Part shown: positions 16,771-26,142 of the stretch, piece after piece
Position numbering within the stretch: position 1 is the first letter of the stretch
Layout of the letters: each line of letters opens with the position of its first letter
NCBI GenBank assembly: GCA_035292605.1
Contig: DATDPT010000089.1
Coordinates: 1-33,984 of the forward strand
Source: JALYNX01 sp035292605
GTDB taxonomy: Bacteria; Actinomycetota; Acidimicrobiia; Spongiisociales; ZC4RG35
DNA length: 33,984 bases
Direction: 5' to 3'
Notes under the pieces: model-generated
Databases searched by the model: none
What the model was told of the DNA's origin: nothing
Seen by the model: only the letters and a program-made list of their open reading frames with translations
Program-made: the position numbers and the translations under genes

Positions 16771-17733
16771 CTAGACCCCCTTTTCCAAATCGATCATCAC
16801 CTTTGACGCGTCGAGGCCTCGCTCGCCAGCCACAACTTCCCGAGCTTCTTCCAGAGTCACCAGCTGAGTCGGAAATCGGCTCAAATCGATCTTGCCGCTG
16901 CCCGCCAGCTCCAAGGCCTGGTGGTAGTCGGCGAGACGTGATCCTGTGGACCCGGTCAGGGCCAGGTGTCGATAGTGGATTACGTTCGCGTCGATCTCAC
17001 CACCGCCCGGCATGCCGGCAAAGGCGTGCACCCTCCCCCCGATCGCTGCGATCTCGAGAGCGTACGAGAGAGCCTGAGACGTGGGAGCGGTGACGATCAC
17101 CACGGTAGGCGGTTCCCCCAGCACGGGACCGGGATCCTCGCCGGGCCCGATCACCCCGTCGGCCCCCAGCTCAGAGGCGAGGTGCCGGCGGAGGAGAGAC
17201 CTCTGTGACACCGCGACCCGGGCACCCCGGCTCCGGAGCGCCAGTAAGGCCAAGAGACCCATCGTTCCGGCTCCCACCACCAAGGCGGGCTCGTCCGGAC
17301 CGACTTCGAGCGCCTCGATGGCATGAAGACAGCAGCCGAGGGGCTCGAGGAGGGGACCCTCTCTAAGCCCGAGAGAACCGAGAGGCACGACGTGGCGCTC
17401 GGGGACGGTGACGTACTCGGCGAGACCGCCGTCGCGATCGATTCCGATCGAGACCCGCCTCGCGCACCGGTTCTCGAAACCGGCCCTGCAGAACTCGCAC
17501 CGGCCGCATCCGATGTCAGGATGGACCCCGACCGGTGTCTGGTCCTCGAGCCGGCCCGCGATCTCGTGGCCCAGAACCCGCGGAGTCTCCAAACCACGGG
17601 CCGCCAGCTTGTGATCGGTGGCGCAGATCCCCGAGACCGCCACCCTGATCAAGACCTCGCCTGGGGAAGGCGTGGGCACCGGAAGCTCGGCGAGACTCAC
17701 CTTCCCCGGCCCGTCCACCCTGATGGCTCTCAT
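16771..17733 (-). CDS. zinc-dependent alcohol dehydrogenase (MDR family)
   Basis: A 320-aa medium-chain dehydrogenase. Catalytic zinc residues are C37 in SGICATDHK and H56-E57 in LGHE. The structural zinc cysteines C76, C79, C82 and C90 (GCGRCEFCRAGFENRC) are complete. The Rossmann motif is VVGAGTMGLLALLAL. The ATG at 17733 overlaps the preceding gene's stop by four bases (ATGA), which fixes the start; a longer open frame upstream is a shadow. It resembles sorbitol/threonine-type dehydrogenases and likely oxidises a polyol or sugar hydroxyl with NAD(P). Confidence 0.9.
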   Translation of the reverse strand: MRAIRVDGPGKVSLAELPVPTPSPGEVLIRVAVSGICATDHKLAARGLETPRVLGHEIAGRLEDQTPVGVHPDIGCGRCEFCRAGFENRCARRVSIGIDRDGGLAEYVTVPERHVVPLGSLGLREGPLLEPLGCCLHAIEALEVGPDEPALVVGAGTMGLLALLALRSRGARVAVSQRSLLRRHLASELGADGVIGPGEDPGPVLGEPPTVVIVTAPTSQALSYALEIAAIGGRVHAFAGMPGGGEIDANVIHYRHLALTGSTGSRLADYHQALELAGSGKIDLSRFPTQLVTLEEAREVVAGERGLDASKVMIDLEKGV

Positions 17734-18743
17734 GACAGGTCCACGGAAACCACGCCGCCGTCGCGGAGCGACCGATTGATTGCCATCACCGCTTCCAGCG
17801 CACGGAAACCGTCCTCGATGCCAGGTGCCGCCTGTCCTCCCTCGAGGCAGAGGGCGGCGAACATCGTGCCCTCGGCCCGATACGCCTCGGCAAAGAGCCT
17901 GGCCCAACTACGAACTGAGTCGGTTCGTGCCTCGCCCTCTTTGATGATCAATGGGCCCTCGACCGGGCTACCGGCGAAGATCACTCCCTCCGATCCGTAT
18001 ACCTCCATTCGGGCGTCGTAGGCGTAGGCCGCGGGACAGGCGCCATCGATGTGAGCCAGACTGCCGCCGTCGAGTTCGGCCTGGATCGAGACCAAGTCCA
18101 CGAATCCGGGGAACTCCTCGGCCAGATCCGGACGCTTCGAGGCTCGACCCAGGGCGTTGACCGTCGAGAACTCTTGACCGGTGACCCAGCGGACCGTATC
18201 GATGTCGTGGGAGTTGACCTCGGCCACTAGCCCTCCGGACTTGGTGACATCCCAGGCCCATTTCGGAGGGAGGCCGGGGCCCCGTGTCGTAGAACGCACC
18301 ATCAGGGGCTTGCCAATGGCCCCCTCCGCGACGAGTTGAACGGCTCTTGCGAAGCCGTGATCGAAGCGGCGCATGAACCCCATCATGAAGACAGTCGATG
18401 ACCGTTTCGCCGCGTCGCGAATCCGCTCAGCCTCATCGAGATTGGAAGCGAGTGGTTTCTCACTGAGAACATGCTTACCCGCGTCGAGGGCGGTGATGGC
18501 GAGCGGGGCATGGGTGGGGGTGGGTGAGGCAATGACCACTGCGTCGAACCGGTCGTCGGCCACCGCCTCTTCTGGGTTATCGAGAGTGACACAACCCAGC
18601 TCACCCTGTGCTGAGGCACGAGCCTCTCCCGAGGGGTCGGCGACCCCGGCCAAGCGAGCACCGGGGATGCCTGAAGCGAGATTGCGGGCGTGGACCATCC
18701 CTGCCCGTCCCGCTCCGACCACCAGAACCTGGAGAGGGCTCAA
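17730..18743 (-). CDS. Gfo/Idh/MocA-family oxidoreductase
   Basis: 337 aa from a TTG start at 18743. VVGAGRAGMVH (8-18) is the N-terminal Rossmann loop, and SEKPLA with K96 is the conserved EKP motif. VNSHDIDTVRW (H179, D182) holds the catalytic His/Asp pattern. An ATG at 18779 is possible but lies inside the permease gene. The TTG overlaps the permease stop by four bases (TTGA), is seven bases from GAGGGG, and matches the junction style of this operon. The family oxidises inositols, glucose and other cyclic sugars using NAD(P). Confidence 0.9.
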   Translation of the reverse strand: MSPLQVLVVGAGRAGMVHARNLASGIPGARLAGVADPSGEARASAQGELGCVTLDNPEEAVADDRFDAVVIASPTPTHAPLAITALDAGKHVLSEKPLASNLDEAERIRDAAKRSSTVFMMGFMRRFDHGFARAVQLVAEGAIGKPLMVRSTTRGPGLPPKWAWDVTKSGGLVAEVNSHDIDTVRWVTGQEFSTVNALGRASKRPDLAEEFPGFVDLVSIQAELDGGSLAHIDGACPAAYAYDARMEVYGSEGVIFAGSPVEGPLIIKEGEARTDSVRSWARLFAEAYRAEGTMFAALCLEGGQAAPGIEDGFRALEAVMAINRSLRDGGVVSVDLS

Positions 18744-19780
18744 GCGCTTTCCCCTCGAGCGCCGGCTCTCCGTCGCCACTGGTCGAGGGCCACGACCACG
18801 ACGATGATCAGACCGTTCGACACGCGTTGCCAGAATTCGGAAACCCCAACGATATTGAGCCCGTTCGAGAGAACACCGATGATCAAGACGCCGATCACAG
18901 TGCCACCCATGGTGCCCTCGCCTCCAAAGAGGTTGGTCCCTCCGACCACCACCGCCGCTATGGCTTGCAGCTCCATGCCCTCACCCATCAGGGCGTTGGC
19001 GCTGGAAAGACGGCCGGCAAGGACAATCCCGGCCAAGGCCGATATCAGCCCGGACAAGGCGTAGATCCAGAGCTTGGTCCGCCCGACGCTGATCCCGGAA
19101 GCATGAGCCGCCTCCGGATTGCCCCCCACAGCGAGAGCCGAACGCCCCAGCTTGGACCGGCCGAGGATGATTGCCCCGATCGCCGCCACCAGACCTGCGA
19201 TCAGGGCGATGATCGGTATCGGCCCCAGCGAATCGGCCCCAAGCGTGTTCACCGAACCGGGAAGACTGCGTCCTTCCACCACCCTGTCGAAGGTCGGCAC
19301 CGGTAGGCCACCGGTCACCAGAAGAGCTATCCCCCTGACCGCAGAGAATGTGCCGAGAGTGGCGATGATGTCGGGAACCCTCCAATAGCGGATCACCAAG
19401 CCGTTGACCGAGCCGACCAGGAGGCCGGCACTCAAACCGACCACCCATGACACCGGTTCCGGTAGGCCCCAATGAGCAAAGGAGACAGCCATCAGGGATC
19501 CGGACAATGCTGCGGTCGCGGCGACCGAGAGGTCGATCCCGGCGGTGACGATCACGAGGGTCTGGGCAATCGCGAGGATTCCGGGCACAGAGAACTGGCG
19601 AAGGATGTTGAGTAGGTTCCTGCTGGTCAGGAAGTCCGAGGTAAGCAGAGTGAACCCGACCATCAGCAGGACGAGGATTATCAACGCACCTCCGCGGCCG
19701 CCCGCCGACGCCATGAGGCGCGCTACCGGGCTCTTCACTCGCACCACATCGAGGGGTCCAACGCTTTGACTATCAGACAT
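18740..19780 (-). CDS. sugar ABC transporter permease (RbsC family)
   Basis: 346 aa with about nine or ten hydrophobic segments. GIDLSVAATAALSGSL and NGLVIRYWRVPDIIATLGT are the conserved blocks of the RbsC/branched-chain permease family, with GGEGTMGGTVIGVLIIGVLSNGLN near the C-terminus. It overlaps the ATPase gene by eight bases. It forms the membrane channel of the CUT2-type importer together with the lipoprotein at 21232-22479. Confidence 0.93.
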   Translation of the reverse strand: MSDSQSVGPLDVVRVKSPVARLMASAGGRGGALIILVLLMVGFTLLTSDFLTSRNLLNILRQFSVPGILAIAQTLVIVTAGIDLSVAATAALSGSLMAVSFAHWGLPEPVSWVVGLSAGLLVGSVNGLVIRYWRVPDIIATLGTFSAVRGIALLVTGGLPVPTFDRVVEGRSLPGSVNTLGADSLGPIPIIALIAGLVAAIGAIILGRSKLGRSALAVGGNPEAAHASGISVGRTKLWIYALSGLISALAGIVLAGRLSSANALMGEGMELQAIAAVVVGGTNLFGGEGTMGGTVIGVLIIGVLSNGLNIVGVSEFWQRVSNGLIIVVVVALDQWRRRAGARGESA

Positions 19781-21235
19781 CTAGCCCTCCTGCCGCTCCC
19801 ATAATCTGATCCTCGGTGGCCGATGGGCTGAACTCGCCTACTACCCTCCCCTTGGCCATGACGAGAATACGATGGCCGAGCTGGCGCGCCTCTGCTATCT
19901 CCGAGGTGCCATAGAAGATCGAGGCGCCATCCGACGCCAACTTTCGCACCAATCGGAACACCTCTGCCTTGGCACCAACGTCGATGCCCCGTGTCGGATC
20001 ATCCAAGATCAGGATGCGCGAGCCTGCACACATCCACCGCCCCAGAGTGACCTTCTGCTGGTTTCCCCCCGACAAGCTGCCAGCCGGTTGGTCCGTCGAC
20101 TCGACGCGGATGTCCAGGTCGTCCACCAGACGGTCGGCCTCGCTTTGCTCCCAATCACGATCCACCAGCGGCCCTCGTCCTACCCGGCCGTATGACGCCA
20201 GGGTGAGGTTGGCCGCCACCGACAGTCTCGAGACCACCCCAAGGGCGCGATCCGGAGCCACATAACCCATGCCGAGGGCGATCGAGTCCTCTGGAGACTT
20301 CAACGTCACTGCCTTGCCGTCGATGGCGATCGTCCCGGTGGTTGGCGGATCCAGCCCAAAGAGGACTCTCGCCAGCTCAGACCTCCCGGAGCCGACCAAC
20401 CCGAAGGCAGCGACAACTTCTCCTGACTTCAGATCCAAGTCGACCCCCGACATGTGCGGGGGCCGTCCCAGGTTCCGAGCCTCGAGTACGACAGCTCCGC
20501 CGGTAAGAGCGGTCGTCTCCGCGACCCGGTCATCGATGGCCAGCTCGCGACCGACGACCATCCGGGCCAGTCCGCGCTCGGTGACCTCACTAACCGGATG
20601 GGACGCGACCACTCTGCCGTCGCGAAGAACCGTTACCCGGTCGGCGATCTCCATTATCTCTCGGAGGCGATGGGATACATAGATGACTGCAACGCCCAGT
20701 GTCGTCAGATCCGAGATGATCTCGAAGAGCCGTCGTGCCTCTGGTCCGGAGAGAGCGGAGGTGGGCTCGTCGAGAAGGAGAACACGAGGATCGGTTGACA
20801 GCGCCTTGGCGATCTCCACCAGCTGTCGTTCAGCCATTCCCAGCCTCGAGACTCGGATCTCTGGGTCTACGTTGAGACCTACTCGGTCCACATACGGCTT
20901 GGCTTGCTGTCTCAGGGACCGCCAATCAACTCCTCCTCGCCGCCCGGGCCATCGCCCCAGAAGGACGTTCTCAGAGACACTCAAAGAGGCGACCAAACTC
21001 ATCTCCTGGTAGACGATTGAGATCCCGGCTTTTCTCGATTGCTCCGGTGACCCGAACCCAACCGAGCGTCCACCAACCTCCAGCTCTCCACCGTCGGGGA
21101 CCACTGCCCCGGCTATCACCTTGATCAGTGTCGACTTCCCGGCGCCGTTCTCACCGAGGAGAGCGTGGACCTCGCCGGCACACCCGGGTACCGCTTGTCG
21201 ATACCCCTGGCGGCCAGTGCCCCGCGAGGGGTCAG
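19773..21235 (-). pseudogene. sugar ABC transporter ATPase (RbsA type) with N-terminal frameshifting deletion
   Basis: The two-ATPase layout of CUT2 importers is present: first domain GENGAGKSTLIK, VYQEMSLV, VLLLDEPTSAL; second domain GLVGSGRSE, LSGGNQQKVTLGRW, ILILDDPTRGID. The normal N-terminus is split. ARGIDKRYPGV is read in one frame (to 21179) and AGEVHALLGENGAGKST in another (from 21178). Compared with RbsA, about 11-12 residues between PGV and GEV are missing, and the shift needs a loss of 3n+1 bases. The second frame has no ATG/GTG/TTG before the GTG at 21119, which lies after Walker A. The first frame can start at a CTG (21235) overlapping the lipoprotein stop as CTGA. Either the gene is inactive or the assembly lost about 34 bases. 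Confidence 0.8.
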
Positions 21236-22479
21236 CTGCACTCTGTCTTGATCCCTTCCCAATCGATCACCGGTAGGGACGGGGAGGGGTAGAACAGGTC
21301 GGCATTCCCCTGGTAGACCGTCCGGGGACGGATGTCCTCGAACGGCGGGACTTCGAGACCGCAGGCGAGGCGCACTGCGAACTCCGTGCCGAACCAGCCC
21401 CACTCCGGGAACCCATGGTGGGTCTCGGCGATCAGCGTCCCGGCGCGAATCGCATCGGTGGACTCAGGAGTCACATCGTTGGTGAACACAGCGACCGCGT
21501 CGGCGGTCGGGCCGGCCGCTCCCGCATCGTCGAGTATCCCAAGGCGCTCGGCAGTGATCATCGCACCCAAGCCCATCTCATTCGACGCGGCCCAGACGAA
21601 GTTGAGCTCCTCGGGGCTGAATCTCGAGAAGAAGTCCTCGGCCGCCGCGATGCCTTTCTCCCGGTTCCAGTCGGCCGCGATCGGTTCGGCCAGGATCTCG
21701 ACACCCGGATAGTTGGCAATCACCGAGTTGAACCCATCGACACGGGTCTGGGAGAAGAACGTCCCTGCGATGCCTTCGATGATCACCCCGGTAGCTGTGA
21801 TCGATGCGGGATCGACATCGGCATAGAGGTTCTCCCAGAACGCCAGATCGAGATACTCATCGGGAGCGACTTCAACCTGCTCTCCGGCTCCGAGCACCCC
21901 GGGGCCTCCGTAGTAATCGAGCACCGCATACGCCGACACCATTGCCGCCTGGGTGTTGTCGAATCCGATATAGGAGGCCACCTCGATTCCTTCCTGCTCT
22001 TCGAGCAGGTTGACCATGATCACGGGGATCCCCGCTTCGTTGGCGGCCTGAATCCCCGGCTTCACCGCCTCGGTATCTGCTGGGGAGATGGCAATGACAT
22101 CTACCCCTAGCGAGACGTAGTCCTCGAGGATGGCGAGCTGGTCTGCAAACGAGGTGTGTGTCGCCGGCGAACGGCTGAGCACCTCCACACTGAACCCGGC
22201 TGCATTAGCCTCCTCAGCTGCGGCTTCGAAGAAGTCCGTGGCTGTCTGGAACACGCCAGTGATGTCCGGTGGTGTCCAGCCGATCACGATCTCCTCTTCC
22301 CATCGAGCCGCGCCACCCCCGTCGTCTTCGGCGGTGGTGGTTGTGGCTTCGTCGCCACCCGTGGTTGTGGTGGCTCCTCCGGCAAGCGTCGTCGACGCCT
22401 CCCCGGATCCACCGTCGCCACAGGCAACGGCAACCAAGGCCAGCACCACGAACAGTGCCGGCAGCTTGGATCTCTTCAT
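21232..22479 (-). CDS. sugar-binding lipoprotein of ABC importer
   Basis: 415 aa. The signal peptide ends in the lipobox LVAVAC (C20), so the mature protein is lipid-anchored. A ~35-residue Thr/Gly/Asp linker (TTTTGG, TTTTAEDD) precedes a periplasmic-binding-protein type I fold. That fold includes GVDVIAISPADTEAVKPGI, PVIMVNL and FVWAASNEMGLGAMITAERLG. This is the RbsB-like family that delivers ribose, other sugars, polyols or autoinducer-2 to CUT2 permeases. The ATG has a strong AAGGAGGAGG SD six bases upstream. The SDR gene precedes it by 24 bp and the transporter genes follow. Confidence 0.93.
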   Translation of the reverse strand: MKRSKLPALFVVLALVAVACGDGGSGEASTTLAGGATTTTGGDEATTTTAEDDGGGAARWEEEIVIGWTPPDITGVFQTATDFFEAAAEEANAAGFSVEVLSRSPATHTSFADQLAILEDYVSLGVDVIAISPADTEAVKPGIQAANEAGIPVIMVNLLEEQEGIEVASYIGFDNTQAAMVSAYAVLDYYGGPGVLGAGEQVEVAPDEYLDLAFWENLYADVDPASITATGVIIEGIAGTFFSQTRVDGFNSVIANYPGVEILAEPIAADWNREKGIAAAEDFFSRFSPEELNFVWAASNEMGLGAMITAERLGILDDAGAAGPTADAVAVFTNDVTPESTDAIRAGTLIAETHHGFPEWGWFGTEFAVRLACGLEVPPFEDIRPRTVYQGNADLFYPSPSLPVIDWEGIKTECS

Positions 22480-22503
22480 TTCCGTCCTCCTCCTTTTGCC
22501 GGG

Positions 22504-23250
22504 TCAAACGACGGTGTAACCACCGTCGATGACGATTTCGGTTCCGTTCAGGTATGAGGCGACATCCGATGCGGCGAATACCACCGCGGCGGCGATCTCC
22601 TCGGGTCTTCCCAACCGATGGGCGGGTCGGCTGGCGGCGAGCATGCGCTCGTGGGCTTCCGGGTCGGGAGCCGACGCAATCGCCTTCTCCACGAGAGGGG
22701 TTCGCGTCGTTCCGGGGCAGATCGAGACGGCTCGTATCCCCCGCGCCGCGTAATCGGCGGTCAGAGAGCGGGTCAGCATTATGAGACCCGCCTTGGAGAT
22801 GTTGTAGGCGACCTGGCCGGGCACGGCGACCAGTCCGGCCTCGCTTGCGATGTTGATGATCACCCCTGATCCCTGGGCCAGCATCACCTCCAACGCGAGC
22901 TTCGCCATGAGCACGGGAGCCCGGAGGTTTATCGCCAGCAGGTTGTCGTACTCATCGAGATCGAGCCGATCCAGACCGGCCGCGAAATGAATCCCGGCAT
23001 TGTTGACGAGAAGGTCGAGGGAGCCTGTTGTGTCAACTACCGACTTGATCAGCGCTGACGGGATCTCGGGATCGGTGAGATCCCCGGCGATGAACGCCCC
23101 GCCCGACTTCTGCTCGAGTTGCCTGGCGACGTTCGCCCCTTCCGCCGACTCCATGCCAGTGGCGAGCACCCACCATCCGGCATCAGCCAGGGCCAGAGCC
23201 GAGGCGAGGCCAATCCCGCTGGTGGCGCCGGTGACCAGGGCTGAAACCAT
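22504..23250 (-). CDS. short-chain dehydrogenase/reductase
   Basis: A 248-aa classical SDR. TGATSGIG (7-14) binds the cofactor and NNAG (83-86) is present. The catalytic tetrad is N108, S136, Y149 and K153 in YNISK. PGTTRTPLVEKA and the C-terminal IDGGYTVV are typical of polyol or sugar dehydrogenases. It begins two bases after the GntR stop, so the two genes are cotranscribed. Predicted oxidation of a hydroxyl group on the imported substrate. Confidence 0.92.
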   Translation of the reverse strand: MVSALVTGATSGIGLASALALADAGWWVLATGMESAEGANVARQLEQKSGGAFIAGDLTDPEIPSALIKSVVDTTGSLDLLVNNAGIHFAAGLDRLDLDEYDNLLAINLRAPVLMAKLALEVMLAQGSGVIINIASEAGLVAVPGQVAYNISKAGLIMLTRSLTADYAARGIRAVSICPGTTRTPLVEKAIASAPDPEAHERMLAASRPAHRLGRPEEIAAAVVFAASDVASYLNGTEIVIDGGYTVV

Positions 23251-23252
23251 GG

Positions 23253-24056
23253 TCAGACCCCCAAACGCAGGACGGAGGGATCGAGCCCGGCTTGAGCTGC
23301 CAGATCGTGACTGAGGACCTGGACTTCGATCTTGGTTCGATCCGCCCGGTGCCAGGCCCGGTAGAACTCGACCGGGGTGAGGGATCCGTCCCAGGCCACC
23401 GACTCGACGAAGAGAAGAGGTGACCCCTCGTCGACCTCGAGCAGCTCTGCCAGGTCGTCTTCGGCGGTGACTGCTTCGACCACGCGCCGGCCACCGGCCA
23501 CGGTCAGGCCGGCCCGCTCGGCGAGAGCCCGATAGAGCGATCCGTTGACCAGGTCGGCCTCCATGACCGCGGGAGCGAGACTCTGGACCAGATAGTTGAC
23601 GACATACATCACGACCCGGTCATCGACCCAGCGCAGCCTCTCCAGAATCACCCCTTCGGCACCGACTTCCACACCCAACGCCTCGGCAGCGAAGCCAGGC
23701 AGTTGGGTGATTTCGCGCCGAATCAGCCGGGAAACGACCACATGGCCCCGACGCGCCGCCTCGTCGTAGAAACCCTGGGAGGACTGGAGGAACCAGAGCT
23801 CGGGATAGGTCTGGCTCACGAAGGTGCCCCTCCCCTTCTCCCGCCGGATCACTCCCTCCTTCTCCATCTCGGCCAACGCCTGGCGAACGGTGGTTCGAGA
23901 GACACCGAAATGCCGGCAGATTTCGGGCTCAGATGGGATCTGACCGTCGGGCTCCCAGCGACCGGTGGAAATCTCCTGAACGAGGATCCTCTTGAGCTGG
24001 AAATAGAAGGGGATCGGGGAGCTTCTGTCGATGTGCGTGGCGGGGAGGGTCGCCAT
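23253..24056 (-). CDS. GntR-family transcriptional regulator (HutC subfamily)
   Basis: 267 aa from ATG 24056. The N-terminal winged helix-turn-helix spans ~15-80 (IPSEPEICRHFGVSRTTVRQALAEMEKEGVI, then KGRGTFV). The C-terminal part (~100-260) has the pattern of the UTRA effector domain, including ERLRWVDD and GSPLLFVES. HutC-type regulators usually repress local catabolic operons and release DNA when a sugar or acid ligand binds. It is the first gene of the 24056-to-13394 operon. A palindrome overlapping its own promoter fits autoregulation. A longer frame start at 24131 would run over that promoter and is not used. Confidence 0.9.
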   Translation of the reverse strand: MATLPATHIDRSSPIPFYFQLKRILVQEISTGRWEPDGQIPSEPEICRHFGVSRTTVRQALAEMEKEGVIRREKGRGTFVSQTYPELWFLQSSQGFYDEAARRGHVVVSRLIRREITQLPGFAAEALGVEVGAEGVILERLRWVDDRVVMYVVNYLVQSLAPAVMEADLVNGSLYRALAERAGLTVAGGRRVVEAVTAEDDLAELLEVDEGSPLLFVESVAWDGSLTPVEFYRAWHRADRTKIEVQVLSHDLAAQAGLDPSVLRLGV

Positions 24057-24068
24057 GGGTTCTCGCAA

Positions 24069-24115
24069 CCTGTAGGGACAGGATGACCTTATTACAGAAC
24101 CGGCCAAGCTGTCAA
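24069..24115 (-). promoter_or_regulatory. promoter and operator of the GntR-led operon
   Basis: On the minus strand TTGACA (24110-24115) is followed after 18 bp by TAAGGT (24086-24091); TAATAA at 15 bp is an alternative -10. Just downstream, the inverted repeat CCTGT-AGGG-ACAGG (24069-24082) would overlap the transcription start, a good place for a repressor. The match to sigma-70-type boxes is read directly; binding by the adjacent GntR protein is inference. Confidence 0.55.
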
Positions 24116-24140
24116 TTGGCTGACCCCTCAATCCTGCCGC

Positions 24141-25070
24141 TCAGATACTCCGTATCTCCTCGGCCACGGCAGCGAGACGTGCGAAGAGCACGTCGGTTAG
24201 ATCGATCTCGAAAACCTCGGCGATGTGCTCGCTCCAACCGTGGAGGAAATAGCGCCACCCGTCCTCGATCGTCAGATTTCGCGCATCGGCTTGGGCTCTG
24301 GCCTGATCCAGGAACTCGAGAGTTCCTCGGTAGTTGAAGTCCCAAACCACCCCGCCATCGGGGAAGACCGCCCGTTCGGTGATCGGCGACCCTGGACGGT
24401 CTTTTCCCAACCCTGTGGCGTTGACCACCACCGACCGGGGAGCCAGGTCGGCAATCAGTAGATCGGTGTCGGTCGGATCAGCAATCGAACGATAAACGAG
24501 GTCGACATCCGACCCGATGCGCCGGTGCATCTCTCGAACGGCATCGAGTCTCTCCGGTGATCGGTTGGTCAACAGAATCCGTCTGGGCGGGTTGTCGACT
24601 GTCAAAAGACGGGATGTGAAAGCAGCCCCCGAGCCGCCGGCCCCCAAGCAGAGGACATCGGCCTCGGGATGACGTGCGAAGTAATCAGATCCCTCGATCT
24701 CGATGAACGACTTCCACGAAGTGATCGGATCCTTGGCCCACCCCTCGACCACGCCGTCCCTCTTGGCGACACAAGAGACCTCACCGCACAGCTGGGCCCA
24801 ATCGTCGAGTCGGTCGAAAATCTCCGAAGCGTGTTTGAACACGGACACCTTGTGCGTGGTCACCAGCGCACCGCGCGCCATGGGGTCGGCAACCACCGTT
24901 TGCAGCGCCTCCCGGAACCCGGACTCAGGGCCGCCGAGTGGCACATCTATCCCGACGATCTCGGCATCGAGCCCAAGGGTCTTCGCCCACTCAGGAAAGA
25001 GCCGCATGATGCTCGACCCCGAGGTGGACACGCCTATGAAGTACATCCGTTGCAATTTGGTTCCTGTCAT
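24141..25070 (-). CDS. shikimate dehydrogenase-family protein
   Basis: 309 aa from ATG 25070 (ATG 25046 is an alternative). The fold is that of AroE. The N-terminal substrate part has YFIGVSTSGSSIM, the conserved Lys is in TTHK (K74), and AKRDGVVEGWAKD has the Asp (D114) in the place of the usual NTD. GAGGSGAA (143-150) is the cofactor loop. Several substrate motifs differ from biosynthetic AroE (THK for TPxK-like, AKD for NTD), so a role in catabolism of a different hydroxy acid or cyclitol is more likely than aromatic biosynthesis. It lies between the phosphotriesterase-like gene and the GntR gene, all on one strand. Confidence 0.8.
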   Translation of the reverse strand: MTGTKLQRMYFIGVSTSGSSIMRLFPEWAKTLGLDAEIVGIDVPLGGPESGFREALQTVVADPMARGALVTTHKVSVFKHASEIFDRLDDWAQLCGEVSCVAKRDGVVEGWAKDPITSWKSFIEIEGSDYFARHPEADVLCLGAGGSGAAFTSRLLTVDNPPRRILLTNRSPERLDAVREMHRRIGSDVDLVYRSIADPTDTDLLIADLAPRSVVVNATGLGKDRPGSPITERAVFPDGGVVWDFNYRGTLEFLDQARAQADARNLTIEDGWRYFLHGWSEHIAEVFEIDLTDVLFARLAAVAEEIRSI

Positions 25071-25084
25071 TACGTCCGGACAGG
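25063..25084. promoter_or_regulatory. CCTGTC-N10-GACAGG inverted repeat at a gene start
   Basis: Perfect 6-bp arms at 25063-25068 and 25079-25084, spanning the ATG at 25070. The same half-site, CCTGT/ACAGG, forms the palindrome at 24069-24082 in front of the GntR gene. A single CCTGTCT occurs at 26090-26096 in the divergent promoter region. This suggests a shared operator of the local GntR regulator. Confidence 0.4.
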
Positions 25085-25131
25085 TCGTAAGTACCAGGTC
25101 CGGCCCAGAACGGCAAATGGGGTCACCGTGC

Positions 25132-26058
25132 TCAACCCCAGGCCAGGAACCGACGCGGGTTCTCGATGAGAAAGCGATCGATCTCACCGTCGAGACCGTG
25201 CGCCCGGAGCAAAGGGACGAACGAGTTGATGAGATGGGTGAGACCGGGTGAGCCCCCCCAGGAAGGGAGATCACTACGCCGCGCCAGGTCGCTGGCCAGC
25301 ATCACCCGGTCACCGAAACCAGCCTCCACCAGGCGTGCCAGGAACTCGGCGCGGGTGGCGTCGGCCGCATATTTCTCCTTGGATATCTGGTCGTATCCCA
25401 AGGAGACACCAGTCCGTGCGATCTCGACGTGTTCCTCGAGAACGAGACGCCGATCCATGTGACCGATGCATACCTTGGTCAGGTCGGCGCCGGCGCGTTC
25501 GAGGAGGCGTGCCTGCTCGAGACCCATGGTGCCTGCGGTGGTATGCGAGATGATCGGGGCACCGGTGACCCGTTGGGCCGCGGCCGCCGCCGCGATGACC
25601 CGGGCCTCTGTCTCGGTCACCTCGTTCAACGAGGTGCCCACCTTGATCACCCCGGCTCGAACGCCAGTGTTCCCGATTCCCTCTGTCAGCTCCGAGACGA
25701 ACTCTTCGGTCAATTCGTTCTCTGTCATCGAATCGAGGTCGATAGCGCCGTCCCACCACTCCTGGGCGGTGTGACCACAGGCCGCGACTAGATGGACTCC
25801 GGACTGCGTCGACAGGTGCCAAAGGGCGCTCGGGTCACGTCCCAGTTCGTCGACTGTGGCATCCACCAAGGCCGATCCCCCGGCCGATCGGAAGCGCTCG
25901 AGCTCTTCGAGGCCTGGCTCGTGCTCGCTCCGGACGAAATCGGGTCCCCGATCCACGACGGGGTCGAACAGCACATGTTCATGCCCGTGGGTGATCCCCA
26001 GCGAGGCAGGATCGACGTCACCCAGAACTGTTCGAACCGCAGACATCGGTCGTCGCAT
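25132..26058 (-). CDS. phosphotriesterase-family metal-dependent hydrolase
   Basis: A 308-aa amidohydrolase-fold enzyme. Metal ligands read in order: HGHEH (H24, H26), VIKVGTS (K139, the usual carboxylated Lys), ISHTT (H172), IGHMD (H200) and LASDLARR (D257). All residues of a binuclear site are present. Family members hydrolyse lactones, phosphotriesters or sugar esters; next to sugar dehydrogenases a lactonase role is attractive but unproven. ATG 26058 follows GGGAG by seven bases. A 61-bp gap separates it from the shikimate-dehydrogenase-like gene. Confidence 0.9.
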   Translation of the reverse strand: MRRPMSAVRTVLGDVDPASLGITHGHEHVLFDPVVDRGPDFVRSEHEPGLEELERFRSAGGSALVDATVDELGRDPSALWHLSTQSGVHLVAACGHTAQEWWDGAIDLDSMTENELTEEFVSELTEGIGNTGVRAGVIKVGTSLNEVTETEARVIAAAAAAQRVTGAPIISHTTAGTMGLEQARLLERAGADLTKVCIGHMDRRLVLEEHVEIARTGVSLGYDQISKEKYAADATRAEFLARLVEAGFGDRVMLASDLARRSDLPSWGGSPGLTHLINSFVPLLRAHGLDGEIDRFLIENPRRFLAWG

Positions 26059-26142
26059 CCTAAATCTCCCGCCCCGTGTCTCATTCGGTCCTGTCTTGTC
26101 GGGTACTGAGGGCAGCGTCTCACTGATTAGCCTCGGGCCCCG

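Noticed and set aside
17323..18021. 232-codon plus-strand ORF across two operon genes
   Set aside because: Runs antisense across the junction of the ADH and Gfo/Idh/MocA genes; no family motif.
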